From Gnetum montanum (Eukaryota; Streptophyta; Gnetopsida; Gnetales; Gnetaceae), in NCBI GenBank assembly GCA_015680685.1, contig MNCI01033529.1, forward strand, positions 772,732 through 836,731: 64,000 nt of DNA, written 5' to 3'. This document shows, piece after piece, positions 9,531 through 20,381 of the stretch; the first letter of the stretch is position 1, and each line of letters begins with the position of its first letter. The position numbers were made by a program, and so were the translations under genes. The notes below the pieces were generated by a model. That model had not been told where the DNA came from and did not search any database. It saw only the letters and a list, made by a program, of their open reading frames with translations.

Positions 9531-10879
9531 ATGGTGCCGACAGACTCCGACTTCTCGTCAGACGACGATTATGCAAGCATGGATGGAAGCAACTCCAGTA
9601 AGGCACAAAGGGATAGAAAAATGGCATGCGTTCTGACGGTGCCCGAGACGTTCATTGCAGCGGACAGCAGAAACAAGCAGTTCTACTATCCGCAGATGGT
9701 GTCTATCGGGCCATTCCATTATTACCAATATAACTACTCAGTGTTGGAGGGCAACGCCACTGTTGCTGTGGCCAGGGAAACAACCACAGGCGCTGGCGCT
9801 AGTGCTAGCGCTAGCCCTAGCGAGGACGTGAAGGGTGCAGTCAATAATAATAATAGGCAAAAGGAGCAGGTGCTCAAAATCGCGGAGCTGCTAGCCATTG
9901 GCGACATGGAGCGCAAGGGGCGCCTGGTGCACATGGAAAAGGATAAGCAGGAGGCCTACATCCGCTTCTGGAACGACGACAAAGATGGGAGGAAGCGCGT
10001 TAAGAAAGTTCTGAGCGAAGACAAAATGCGCAAGAAAATTGCTGACCACTACGACCGCAACGTGCTGTCTCGGCTCAAGGAAAAAAGTTCGACAGGTTGA
10101 TTCGCCACGACGCCGTCTTTCTGCTGGAGTTCATGGAAGAGTACGTGGAGGCCATACAGTCGCAGCACGCCACACGTGAGGGATCCTCCCAGCAGCAGCG
10201 GAACGTGGTGTGTGAGACGGTGCCCGACAGCAAGGACAACAAAGATAAGCGCGAGCCTTTGTTCAGCAAGCGGAACAACAACCTGGTGCTGTACGCCATT
10301 CTCATGGACATTATGAAACTGGAAAACCAGATCCCGATGATGGTGCTGGAGAAGGTGCTGGAGAAGGTGACGGAGGCGAAAGAACTGAAGCCCAAACTGC
10401 AGTCGCTGCTGGAGACGCTCAGCCTGCATGTGTCGCCCATTCGGGAAATTGAAAAGGGACCGGAACTGCAGAACTCCAAGCACTTGCTGGACTCTTTCCT
10501 CAAAACCATATGCATGGACGTTAAGGTCAACCATGAGAAACCTCCGCTCAACGTGCGCATCTGTATCTACAAGCTGCTCCAATCGCTGGCCAAAATGCTC
10601 CAGTGGCTCGTCAAAATGTTTTGCAAGTGTCGCCTCGGACTGAAGGCTGCCGAGCAGACCGGCGGCGGCGAAGAGGATCATGCGGAGCAGAGGTACCTTA
10701 TAGGTGGAGCGTACAAGATCCAGAGAGCAGGCGTCAAGTTCGTGGTCATGAAGGGTGGCATCAAAGAAATCAAGTTCGATTCCAGCAGGTGCGTGCTGTG
10801 GCTGCCGCGCGTGGACGTCGGCATCTGGACGGAGACGCTTCTGCGCAATTTGGTGGCGTACGAGGCCTGCCAGTGCGAG

Positions 10880-10917
<38 letters not shown>

Positions 10918-11281
10918 AGTGGAGGAGAAGTATGTCAGTCGGTTCGTGCTGTTCATGTCGCAGCTGCTGGACTCACAGCGCAGCTACGAGGTGCTCAAGG
11001 AGCGCAGCGTTCTCATTGATAATCTGGGCGACAGCGAACGCGTGGTGCAGATGTGGAACAGCATGAGCATGTCGCGTTGGATCCCCGAGTGCGACGTGTT
11101 CGACAAAGCTACACGGCATCTGAACGAGCACCTGTCCAGCACCTGGGTGGGCTACTTTTTCGAGTTCTGGGAGCTCTATCTGTCGCGGCCTTGGCTCATT
11201 CGTGTCATCATCGTCGGTGTCATCACCTTCACTGCCAGCATTTTGGGCGTCTGGAATCCCTTCGACAAGGAAAAGAAGTAG
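9531..11281 (+). CDS. DUF247 (UPF0481) membrane protein, split by one frameshift
   Basis: Two adjacent frames together give one DUF247 protein of about 580 residues. Frame one (9531-10100) has an acidic start and the family hallmark YYPQMVSIGPFHYY. Frame two (to 11281) resumes with KFDRLIRHDAVFLLEFM, then MDIMKLENQIPMMVLEKVL, IKEIKFDSSRCVLWLPRVDV, the LVAYEAC region, and a C-terminal helix LIRVIIVGVITFTASILGVW typical of the family's membrane anchor. The break is at the A-run 10081-10086: a -1 step or removal of two A's restores continuity. Biochemical function of DUF247 is largely unknown; some grass members act in self-incompatibility. Context of the ATG (AAGGATGG) is good. GC and CpG are high, unlike its surroundings. 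No intron is evident. Sequencing error, pseudogene or real frameshifting remain open. Confidence 0.85.
10879..10914 (+). repeat. In-frame AACGGCAAC microsatellite in the DUF247 gene
   Basis: Four AACGGCAAC units encode an Asn-Gly-Asn run between conserved segments. Its length is a multiple of three, so it does not disturb the frame. It is probably a variable linker. Confidence 0.8.
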
Positions 11282-11355
11282 GCACACCAGCTTTGCTTTT
11301 GCTGCTTCAACCTCCTTCCACGTGCGTCTTCCTTCGTTTGGTATATAACATCGCT

Positions 11356-11458
11356 GGTTTTTTGGTGTGCGAGGTGTGGTGTGTGTTGTGTTTTGAAATG
11401 TAATGTCTTTGGTTTTTTGGTGTGCGAGGTGTGGTGTGTGTGTTTTGAAATGTAATGT
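11356..11458 (+). repeat. Direct duplication in the DUF247 3' UTR
   Basis: GGTTTTTTGGTGTGCGAGGT begins at 11356 and again at 11411, each copy ending TTTTGAAATGTAATGT. The second copy is a few bases shorter in its GT run. Confidence 0.9.
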
Positions 11459-11471
11459 AGCAGATGCGGGT

Positions 11472-11482
11472 GAATAATAATG
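11472..11482 (+). terminator. Likely polyadenylation signal of the DUF247 gene
   Basis: GAATAATAATG follows TGTAATGT-type far-upstream elements about 195 bases after the stop codon. Plant signals are loose, so this is a best guess. Confidence 0.4.
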
Positions 11483-11540
11483 GATGAATCTGAGAGCCAG
11501 ACATGTTGGCTGTAGCGGAGGTTATGGATCGCCCATTCAT

Positions 11541-11972
11541 CTAAGCGCTTATCTATATCCCCCTTGTTTTTAATCTATATTTCTTTTCTTTTCTTTTTGC
11601 AATCTTCGAAGTAGAGAGAGTACCCCGCTCTTTAATAAAGTCCTGAAGCAAGTGTGAAGGGAAAATCTTTAAATGTCTAATTTGGTTCCACCAATATTTT
11701 ATCCTTGGCTGCTGGAGTTTTATTTTCTTTATAATGTTTACAAGATCTCTCAATATGATTAAATCATTTAAGATATCATTTGCATAGTTTATGTGCAATA
11801 TACATTATTCCAATCGTCTTTTAAAGTATATATTATGTAATGTATCTTTTCTTGTAACATTTAGCATCTACTTAAACATTCACATTTTTTTTGTAATGAT
11901 TTATTGTTTATAATACTTTATTATAATGCAATATTCAATACCATATAAAATGGCAAGCCTAATCACTATTTT
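11541..11972. other. AT-rich intergenic DNA
   Basis: No gene seen. There are pyrimidine runs (TTCTTTTCTTTTC, 11581-11595) and long AT-rich stretches. Confidence 0.4.
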
Positions 11973-12195
11973 GTACATGTTAGCCTAGTGATATGGATCT
12001 TGGCCTAGAAACACTAATTCACAAGTCCAAGTCTACTAGGTAGCACCAAGTTATAAACTTCTATAATTATTAAGGTGTACCTATGTTTCCCTAGTGGTAT
12101 AGGTCTTGGCTTGGTAACCCTAGGTCACAAGTTTAGTTCTACTAGGTAGCACTAAGTTATTAATTGCTCTAACTCTTAGGGTGTACCTATGTTTT
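11973..12195 (+). repeat. Two tandem SINE-like units
   Basis: Two units of about 103 and 120 bases share GTACCTATGTT/GTACATGTT, then a TAGTGGTATAGGTCTTGG block resembling a pol III A box, TAGGTCACAAGTTTAGTTCT resembling a decayed B box, and CTACTAGGTAGCAC. Order and spacing resemble tRNA-derived SINE heads. No poly-A tail or target duplication was identified. Confidence 0.45.
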
Positions 12196-12839
12196 ACTTA
12201 TTTTGAGTTCCAACATCCCACACCCCACACCCCTCATCCCTACTCCCCTACTCCCCTACCCTCCACTCATCTCCCCCCTCCCATGTACATGTTTTATTTT
12301 TTGGTTTCTTTTAGGGAATGGCTATTAAAAGATACATTTAAAAAAGAAGCCAAAAATTACATCAAAGAGAACCTACAAATTAGGGGGCTTCCAAGATTTG
12401 TCCTTTTCTTTGGAAGGCAACTTGTGCGAGATATTGAAGGTTATCAATGTTGGTGTGGCCACTAATGATTACATGAGTTTATGTAGACTAGCATGTCTAA
12501 AGCAAGGGTGTTTTTGAGGCATGCATTCAAAATTACTTGAACTATCATCCACTTGCATATTAGGGCTCTAGTAGCATTTTTCTAATGTGGTTGTGGAGAT
12601 AGTTCATCTTGTATTTGTGGAGGTGGCACTACAAGAAGGAAAATATGTGATGCTTAAGCATGTACATGAGGTCAATATGAAGGTTAGGAGTGAGATTCAA
12701 CTTGAAAAGTAGAATACTTATGGTATTCCAATGAATAATACTAGTGGAAGGAGTGAGTTTAAGTAGCTACACCACTTAGAGAAGCAAGCTGTTAGACATA
12801 ATATCTGTAAGGATCTAACTACTTGTAATGATATTATTA
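12196..12839. other. Pyrimidine-rich tract and unclassified sequence
   Basis: A C/T-rich tract (12209-12283) is followed by plus-strand frames with short coding-like stretches (for example RGLPRFVLFFGRQLVRDIE near 12390), but stops follow quickly and no domain is recognised. The right part probably belongs to the decayed element E3. Confidence 0.35.
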
Positions 12840-14913
12840 TCTTGGTGATGGCATCCCCCATGATTGTGGGTTTTGCTACTATTGATAGTATTGCTCTTGA
12901 GGTTGAGGTAGAGCTCCACTTGGATAGTATTGTCCATTATGAAATTAGCTATAGTTCCCTTGTAAAACGACATTCTCCTAAGCATCTAGTTTTTGATGAA
13001 CTTAGGGTTCAAAGCATATGTCCCTAAATCCTATAATGTGACATAACTAGGCAACAACCCTAGGGATGTTCATATTGGCATAAGTCAGATCCCTCATCAT
13101 GTGAATCTAAGTTAGCAACTTCTTTCATAATAGTAGCTTTCCACTTTTATTTATATATGTTTTTCCTTATTTCGTCTCTCTTCTTTTTGTTCTTATCTCA
13201 TGCAACAACTTGCTATGTTTGCTCTTCCACTATTTTAAGTCTACCTGTAAATTTTTTATCCACTAAATCTCATTTTTCTTAATCTTTGTTACAATGTCTA
13301 AAACTAATTTTTGGATTAGCAAGGTCTTTCACTGAATCACCTTCTCCATAGTGTGTTCATTTTCCTATGTGTCACATGCACACACATCCCTTTGGTGAAG
13401 AGAGGGATCTTTGTTGTAATCCTCTATACTTTCTCTCTTTTTTAATTATTTTTCCTCTTTTTCTACTTGATTAATTAGCCTTTGGATCCAATAGACCCTT
13501 GTCTCTAAAAGTCTTCCTTAGGCATAGATCTCAAGAGTTTCTCTTGTTTTTTTTCTAAGTCCATATATGATATACCTCAATTACTCCCTTTGAGAAAATT
13601 CATGACTTAGGCACTTATACAACAATGAGTAGTATTTGTTTAAGGCTACATTAAGGAATTCATTGTTATCCTATTTCCATCCTTGAATTTGTTTTCTTAA
13701 GCTAAACACTCTATAGTACATTTGATCTTTATCATTGAACAACACTAGCATTATATTTCATCTCTTAAAAGATTTTGGTTCCAAGGATTGATACCAACTC
13801 TTTGCTTATTTAATAAGCATTCTAGGGAATAGTTTAAGGTTTTGTTAGTCATTTCTAATATTTTTCAAGGTACATGCATCATGGAAGACTTACAAATAAT
13901 GTTTTTGGATCTACGTTTTAGCCTACCTTAAACTTTAGAATGTTGTTCATGTTAAGTGACTTAATATAGTAGTCTCTTTGATGCCTGATTAGAATATAAA
14001 CAACCTTCCTAATATCAATCATGCTTATAGAGGAGGCAAGCAAGGATTAATCATAATCATCAAATTTATCATGGTCTCTATCATGACCATGATCTCTTTT
14101 GTGCTACTTTTTGTGCCTTCTTCCATGTTTGTATCCATGCTCTCTATTTCTATCTTAGTTATAATCATCATAATTGCCCCCATTCTTGTTCTAATATCTC
14201 CTATTATTACCACTAGGTTGTCTTTCTTAGCCTCTTATTCCTATTCTATTTTGATCCTCATCAAAGCTAAACAATGAGAATGATAGCGAATTGGAAGAGC
14301 CATGTTAGCTTACTCTCTTGCCATAACTCATACTAAAAGACCTAGGCCTAGAGGTCCTTATTGTGTTGGATCTTGTTCTTCCTTTTCCTTGGTTACTTAT
14401 CAAGGTTGAACATAGCCATAGATTAGTCATGTCATTTGCATTAAAGAGTACATGATTTTGACAATTGGATCTTCTTGATTGATAATATGTATTCTACTTT
14501 TTAGATTGTGAAGTTAATGGGATGGTAGCTCCCTTGCCCTTTGCTACTTAATGACATGCTTCCATGAAATGGTCTTTTTAGAGTTATACCTCAATATGTT
14601 AATAAGGCTTGGAAATTTTATTGACTACCTTATAATAAATGATAACTACTTCAAATTCAACTCTCATTAATGCTACCATTAGCATTGATGGAGTTGCACA
14701 TTTAGGTGGTAACACAATGTTATCTTTTAGGTCTTACCATCTCATTTGCTCGTGCTAGTATAGAATAAAGGTAAATTCTAGATAATAATGATTCAAATGC
14801 TAGTAGATGAATTTGATCTGATAGGGCATATCATCTCTGTTCTTGGTAGTTTTGTCATTTTCCTTTGTAGATTTATTAGTAGATGAAGAACTAGCTTTAC
14901 AAGAAGAAGACAT
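12840..14913 (-). pseudogene. gag remnant of element E3
   Basis: The minus strand from an ATG at 14913 follows the same gag as 1-2076, with a matching start (Met-Ser-Ser-Ser) and, at the far end, the counterpart of the segment at positions 20-100 of the window (GATGGCATCCCCCATGATTG). Stops, shifts and C-to-T/G-to-A changes are widespread. It lies directly inside its LTR at 15046. No pol was found to the left. Confidence 0.75.
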
Positions 14914-15026
14914 TAAGATCTTAGTATGTGTATCTTAATAAAATTACAACATTTTTGAAGGATACATCATTAAATCCTAATAGAAAATGTAAATGATATT
15001 ACTAATCTAGGATCACTTAGCATCAA

Positions 15027-15044
15027 TCCCTAGTAATAGTGCCA
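15027..15044 (-). other. Decayed tRNA-Asp primer-binding site of E3
   Basis: The plus strand reads TCCCTAGTAATAGTGCCA against the intact TCCCCGGCAACGGCGCCA. Every difference is a C-to-T or G-to-A type transition. Confidence 0.75.
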
Positions 15045-15045
15045 A

Positions 15046-15880
15046 TGATGAGTAGCAAGAATGTCTTACATCCAACTATCCAAATCATGAGCAATACACA
15101 TAACATGATTGTAATCCATGGACTAGACTAGTAGAGTACCTACATCATTAAATATGATCATAGATTATTGTCTTCCCAATTACACTTATGTTCACTGTAG
15201 TTTGTATATTTAAGTATGATCAAGGCACATGATAGCTCATATTATTTAGCAATATTGAAGTATTAAAAAATAGTGAAAATTACTAATTAATCTAACAATA
15301 AAGAAAGAAAACCTAATCTTGGTTAAGCAATAAGTGGTTGTTCCCAACTTGCCATACATATCATGAAATCATACTATTGTTATTAGGTTACTAAGTGTGC
15401 ATTATTGGGCATACCAAGTGACAACATTATTGGAATTACCAAATGGTAACATGTTTATACTTGAAGTTGGTCATATTTATTTTGCATGATTAACATGCAT
15501 TTAAAATAAAAATATTAATTAAATAAACAAGACAATTAAATTACAATTAAGAAAATAATTTTCTAGGTTAAAGTATTGCAATGAAGATGAATCAATTTTA
15601 ATCTTACTACCATCATAAAATTGCATCCATGTATAAGATTCACTCGAATAAGATCCCATACAATCAATTCTAGTTCATGCTCCAATACTCATTGACTATT
15701 TTAACTTTAAGAAATTAAATTGCAAGAGTTTCCCTACAATTAATGAATCAAATGTGCTAAATATTGTAGGTGAAAGCATTTATATGAACATTTATGGTTG
15801 CTATGTCAATGTTGATGTGTCAATACAACCTTAACTATGTCAATGCTATAGCCAAGTCGACACGGTTAAGTTAAGTATTA
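15046..15880 (-). repeat. LTR of E3, decayed, outer end approximate
   Basis: It starts TGATGAGTAGCAAGAATG beside the primer site, matching the inner end of the E1 LTR, and keeps the GGTAAC/CAAGTG-type internal repeats near 15350-15440. TATGTCAATG words near 15810-15850 occupy the U3 place where other copies have GATATC repeats. I could not fix the outer end precisely. Confidence 0.6.
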
Positions 15881-17280
15881 TTCATTAATAACAGTAGCAA
15901 ATAAGTAAGGACTCAATGTAAACCCTTCATGTAGACCTATTATGATCGAAAAATTAGAAGTTACTTCACAAGTTGTTCTAATTCTACTAGTAGGTTCTTC
16001 ATACATGCTTCAAATCACATTAATATATTTATCAAGATGTTTTTCCTTTATAAGATCCATGAAATAATGTCTCTAAGAATTTTATCATATGATATTTTCA
16101 AGTCTATAGATCTTGTTTATGTCTTCAAAGACTTTCTATTAATTATTGCATCCACAAAATAGCCTCCTAAGCATAAATCTAAATTAGTTTTCTCACACTA
16201 TTAATTCAAGTATGAAGCGCTACTCTATAACTCTCTTTAAAAGCTTCATTATATGATTTATAAACTTAAGTCTTCATATTTTCCACAAATTTTCACATCT
16301 CATTTGCTATTGTAGATGGAAAAAATAGCATTTTTTTTTTGTAATTTTTAGACATATCTTCATCGTTGGAAATTTTCTTAAATAATTTTGTTAGTCATGA
16401 AGGGATGATAGTGATGGCAAGACACTTTTTCAAGTTGAAAGACATGGGTTCAAGCTTGGGTACAACCACTTGAAAATAGGTTAGGCTTTCATTCATCCAT
16501 TGTTACTTTTGGGATCATGCTTTGTGGGATTATCATTAAAGATCTAGGTGACGATTCTTTTAATTTTATTAACCATGAAACCCATTGTATCTTGCATTGA
16601 TTTTTAAATTTTTATAGACATGATATTTGGTCTAGTAGCTCTATCATTTTTCATCTTAGATAACATTATTTTCATCTCAAATAAGAACAATTCATTAACC
16701 ATTCCAAAATTTCTTCTGCTTAGATGTCCTATCCTCAAAATTCATCATTTAATAATGTTTGAAAATGATTTTTCCACTTACCCAAAATTTTATTATCTTG
16801 TATCATAGTTTTTTATTTTTTCTTACATTAATTTGACATAAACAATAGTTTACATTTTTTATTTTTAAACTTTTTTACTATTTTCTATATGAATTTTTAT
16901 GTTGTCTTTGTTTCTATATTTTGATATAAACCATCTAAAACCTTATGTTTCACTTTGGTTAGTTTCACTACTTTTGCCTCCTTTAGAGGGGAAGAGGGTG
17001 CTAAGACCTAATAGAATTTAACTATAAGTATATCCTAAGACATAGAGCTAACATAATACATTAGAATCATTATAGAGAAACATAATGTTCTTAAATTAGA
17101 ATATTCCTTTAAATTAAATATGTGACTTACATAGCACAACTGCAAACTTTGACCACACAAGCAATTCCTCATTGGCTTTATCTCCTTTTTTATCATATGG
17201 TACAATGACTTATCTGAAACACCATAAAAAGTTTCATATTATAGCTAATTTTCATCATGTAGATTTCACCCTAAACACTT
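15881..17280. other. Unclassified AT-rich repeats, one SINE-like trace
   Basis: Very AT-rich with no convincing gene. Around 16405-16475 GATGGCAAGACAC and GGGTTCAAGCTTGG have the order and spacing of pol III A and B boxes, hinting at a decayed tRNA-derived SINE. Confidence 0.35.
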
Positions 17281-19288
17281 GCAAGGGGTAAATCGCACCT
17301 ACCCCCAGCATGGAGTGGGGGGTTTTTCCTCAGCTTGGAAACTTTCCGCCTCCCCCTTCCCCAGCTTGAAAACTACATGCCCCCAATGTGGAAACCATAA
17401 AAGCCAAATTTCAACACTCTATGCATGCTAATGTTGACCAATCACTTTAGCAAGGATGGTGGAAGGCTTAGCATGGAAGATTCATATCTAGCATAGAAGA
17501 TGTGTCTCCATTGCTATTTATAGTGAATAGAATGACAATGGAGGGAAGACTCTTACCATATATGGTAACCCCCAAAATTTGGGCATTCATCTCACCTATA
17601 GGAGATAGAAATTTGAAGAAATTTGGTAGCCAGTTTGGAGCCATTGTGCAGCCAAATTACAACCCAATCACAACCATTTTGTAGTCCCATTCATGGCCTA
17701 ACACCTATAAAAATCAACCTCAAATACCATTTATAAGTTCATCACTTTTACAATTCAGTAAAAATTTACAAGTTTCACAATTTCTTATAGTTAAACAAAA
17801 CTTTTATGATTTCACACATGGGCATTCTTAAGCACTCAAGAGCTCTTACAATCTCCCATTTTAGCATTCTCTTGAGCCCTAGCATGGAAGCACTATAATA
17901 GCCTTGATACTTATGGATTTTTGGTGTCAACGCTACATTTCTAAGATTTCCAAGCCCTACTGTGAAGCACTTTGGCAATTAGATTTTTCACTTTTCTCAC
18001 TCCCACCATAACCAATGTTATATATCTAGATTAGCAACATGGGAGGTTCGATAACATCCAAACTGGTAGGACATCTGACTTTTGGAGTTGACTACATCGA
18101 CTTCAATAGACCGTGAACCCCCATCCAAGTGAACCCCATGCTACTTTCGTAGGCACCATTTGTACACATTTCTCTAACTTATCCTTTATTCTTTCTTAAT
18201 AAAGTTTTATGTTTTGATTTTTTGTGAAAAAATATATTTGTTTATTTTCTATGCATTATTCAAATCTATTTAGTTTTCAGTACTCCATTTTGCAATTCCC
18301 TAAGTCCCTGGTTGATTTGCTGAAATGGCCAAGGCACCTCAAATTCCATTTTTTCCAAAGGCCCTAGGGATTTAGGGTTGAGGCTACTACACTAGATCCA
18401 TTGGTTTTTTCAAATGATCAATTTTTTTATTGTAACAATTTTCTTACTACTAGAACGAGGGCCTTTGCTGAATTTCTATGTCTAAATTAGTTTGCCTTAT
18501 TGCCTTGTCTAAATTGAATTTGACATTAAAACCTTTAAAATCTTCAAAACATTATAATCCATCCCCCTTGCAATCAAAGCCTTGCATGGAAGTTGTAGGT
18601 GTTTGGATTTTTCAAGATTTTCACAATAGTTACTGTGAACTTCAAGGCCAACATTGGCATCCCAAATTTTCTTTTAAAAGATCAATGTTGCTCCTTCCCC
18701 TTTGTAACCAACATTGTAGCATAAAAGTTGCAGGTGGTTGGGTGGTGGTTTTTCATAGCACTTTCTATGAATTTTTCTCCAAAGGCAACATTGATATCTT
18801 TTTCCTTTTCCTTTTTGCTATCAACTTTTCTAGTTTTCAAAGTGGGTGGTGCAATCCTTCTAGAAACCATAAAACTTTTGAAAGTTTGATTCCCCCCATC
18901 TTTTCAAGTTGAGAGAATTAGCAGCTTACTAAAACTAGTTTTAGTGGAAGAATACCAACTTTCTATTGTAATTTTCAAACCCCCCCAATCAATGTTGAAA
19001 TAAAAAGTGTGAGATTTCCATCATCTCACCCCCTTTATTTTTCCCCTTATCATACCCAACGTAGAGGTAGTCAGGAGGCCAACATGGGTGGTTCTTAACA
19101 CTAATTTTCCTAGTTTTCCAATTTTGGTAAAGGGGGTAAACCCTCCTCACCCCCACTTACTAATTATAGTAAGTACTTAATTTTTAGTTGTTTTTGCTTC
19201 CTTTTAAACATTTTTGAATTTTATTCATTGGAATTTACTTCTATTTTATCATTTATAGCCTACTTTAAGCCATTTTCAACAAGATAAC
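17281..19288. other. Unclassified repeat DNA with C-runs and ACATTGG words
   Basis: Segments alternate CCCCC-rich blocks with CAACATTGG, CAATGTTG or CAATGTGG words (17300-17400, 18560-19110). A TATTTATA word (17516) and AATAAAG (18199) are present, as in an LTR. The longest frame (18478-18912, plus) shows no domain. I think this is an old unknown LTR element but cannot prove its ends. Confidence 0.35.
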
Positions 19289-20256
19289 TAATGAGTCATG
19301 ATTGTGTTAGCCCAAATATCAGATACTTGATATCAAGGCTCTAATATGGGATACACGATATCAAGGCTTCGATATTGAATACACAATATCAAGTCCATTT
19401 ACCCAACGTCAAGGCTCCGATATTGGATACATGATGTCAAGTCCCAAGAAATGATGTCAGATATTTGATATCATCTCTTCCATGCTAGCTTATAAATATC
19501 GCACTTTGGTACATGGTTGGGACATAGTTTTAGTTTTAGATTTCAATTAGCTTTTTCATAGATTACTGATATCCAATTCCATTATTCCCAATGCATGCAT
19601 GTAGTGTGATGTTTGTAATTGTACAAAATTCTTATTCTAGTGTTATGTTCTTAGACACATTACATAATTGAAAATAAAGATCAAAATTACTCCCATCATT
19701 GTAGCATCCACTTAGATTTATTATTGCTTTAATTATTTAATTGTTTATTGTTTATTGTTTTCTTTAGTTAATTTTTTCATTCATTGCTATTTGCTATTCT
19801 TGTCATTAAGTTGAATGAGTATGACTATTCATGAGTGTTTAAGTATAATTACTTGGTAACCCAGTAGTGTATTGTTTGGCAAGCCCAGTGACATAGGCTT
19901 GTCAACCCCAGTAGTAGTTATACAAAGTCTAAGGCATGTGTGGATGGTTAGGGATCGATACTCATTACACATAGGCTAGTTTAGACTTTACTTTTTACTA
20001 TTTATTATCTTAATTAATTTATCTCTTTATTTTCATTAAGAGTAACATACGATTATACAACATCAATCATATGCCTCACTTTGGGCTAAACCATACATGA
20101 TAAAGCTACCACTAGTGCAAGTGTGAAGAAAATGAACTGCAATCAAATCATAACAATTTAGATGCATAACTAGTCCCATCTATGGAATTTGACTAAATCA
20201 TGCATGAACACTTATGATTCGTATGGTTGGGTGTAGGGGTACCTTGTTGCTCATCA
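19289..20256 (+). repeat. 5' LTR of old element E4 (about 968 bp)
   Basis: It runs from TAATGAGTCATGATTGTG to GTAGGGGTACC...GCTCATCA. The ends match the family's TGATGAG/CTCATCA termini with one G-to-A change. U3 (19310-19480) holds at least eight GATATC or near-GATATC words and is followed by TATAAAT at 19491. A decayed primer site and gag follow at once, so this is a 5' LTR. Confidence 0.8.
19491..19497 (+). promoter_or_regulatory. TATA box of the E4 LTR
   Basis: TATAAAT follows the GATATC repeats, in the same arrangement as in E1 and E5. Confidence 0.6.
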
Positions 20257-20257
20257 T

Positions 20258-20275
20258 TAGCACCATTGCCAAGGA
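20258..20275 (+). other. Decayed tRNA-Asp primer-binding site of E4
   Basis: TAGCACCATTGCCAAGGA compares with the intact TGGCGCCGTTGCCGGGGA; all changes are G-to-A or C-to-T type. It sits one base from the LTR end, as in E1. Confidence 0.75.
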
Positions 20276-20381
20276 TGGTGCTAGTTATCTAGATTAGTTA
20301 TATTATACACAATGACTGTAAATGCATTCATGACCTATCTTTTAAAAATTATTAAATCACACACATCATAACCTAATAACA

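Noticed and set aside
10075-10100. Programmed -1 ribosomal frameshift
   Set aside because: Codon phase GAA AAA AGT does not match a standard slippery heptamer; an indel is simpler. Kept only as an observation.
10049-10918. Long minus-strand open frame across the DUF247 gene
   Set aside because: It is the GC-rich reverse shadow of the DUF247 coding strand; residues are low-complexity Val/Leu/His and no family motif is present.
12209-12283. C/T-rich tract as a G-quadruplex or telomeric motif
   Set aside because: C runs are irregular and interrupted by CA and AT; no telomere-type unit repeats.
14071-14277. Hydrophobic plus-strand frame as a small membrane protein
   Set aside because: It is the reverse of a His/Asp/Met-rich segment of the decayed E3 gag; hydrophobicity is a by-product.
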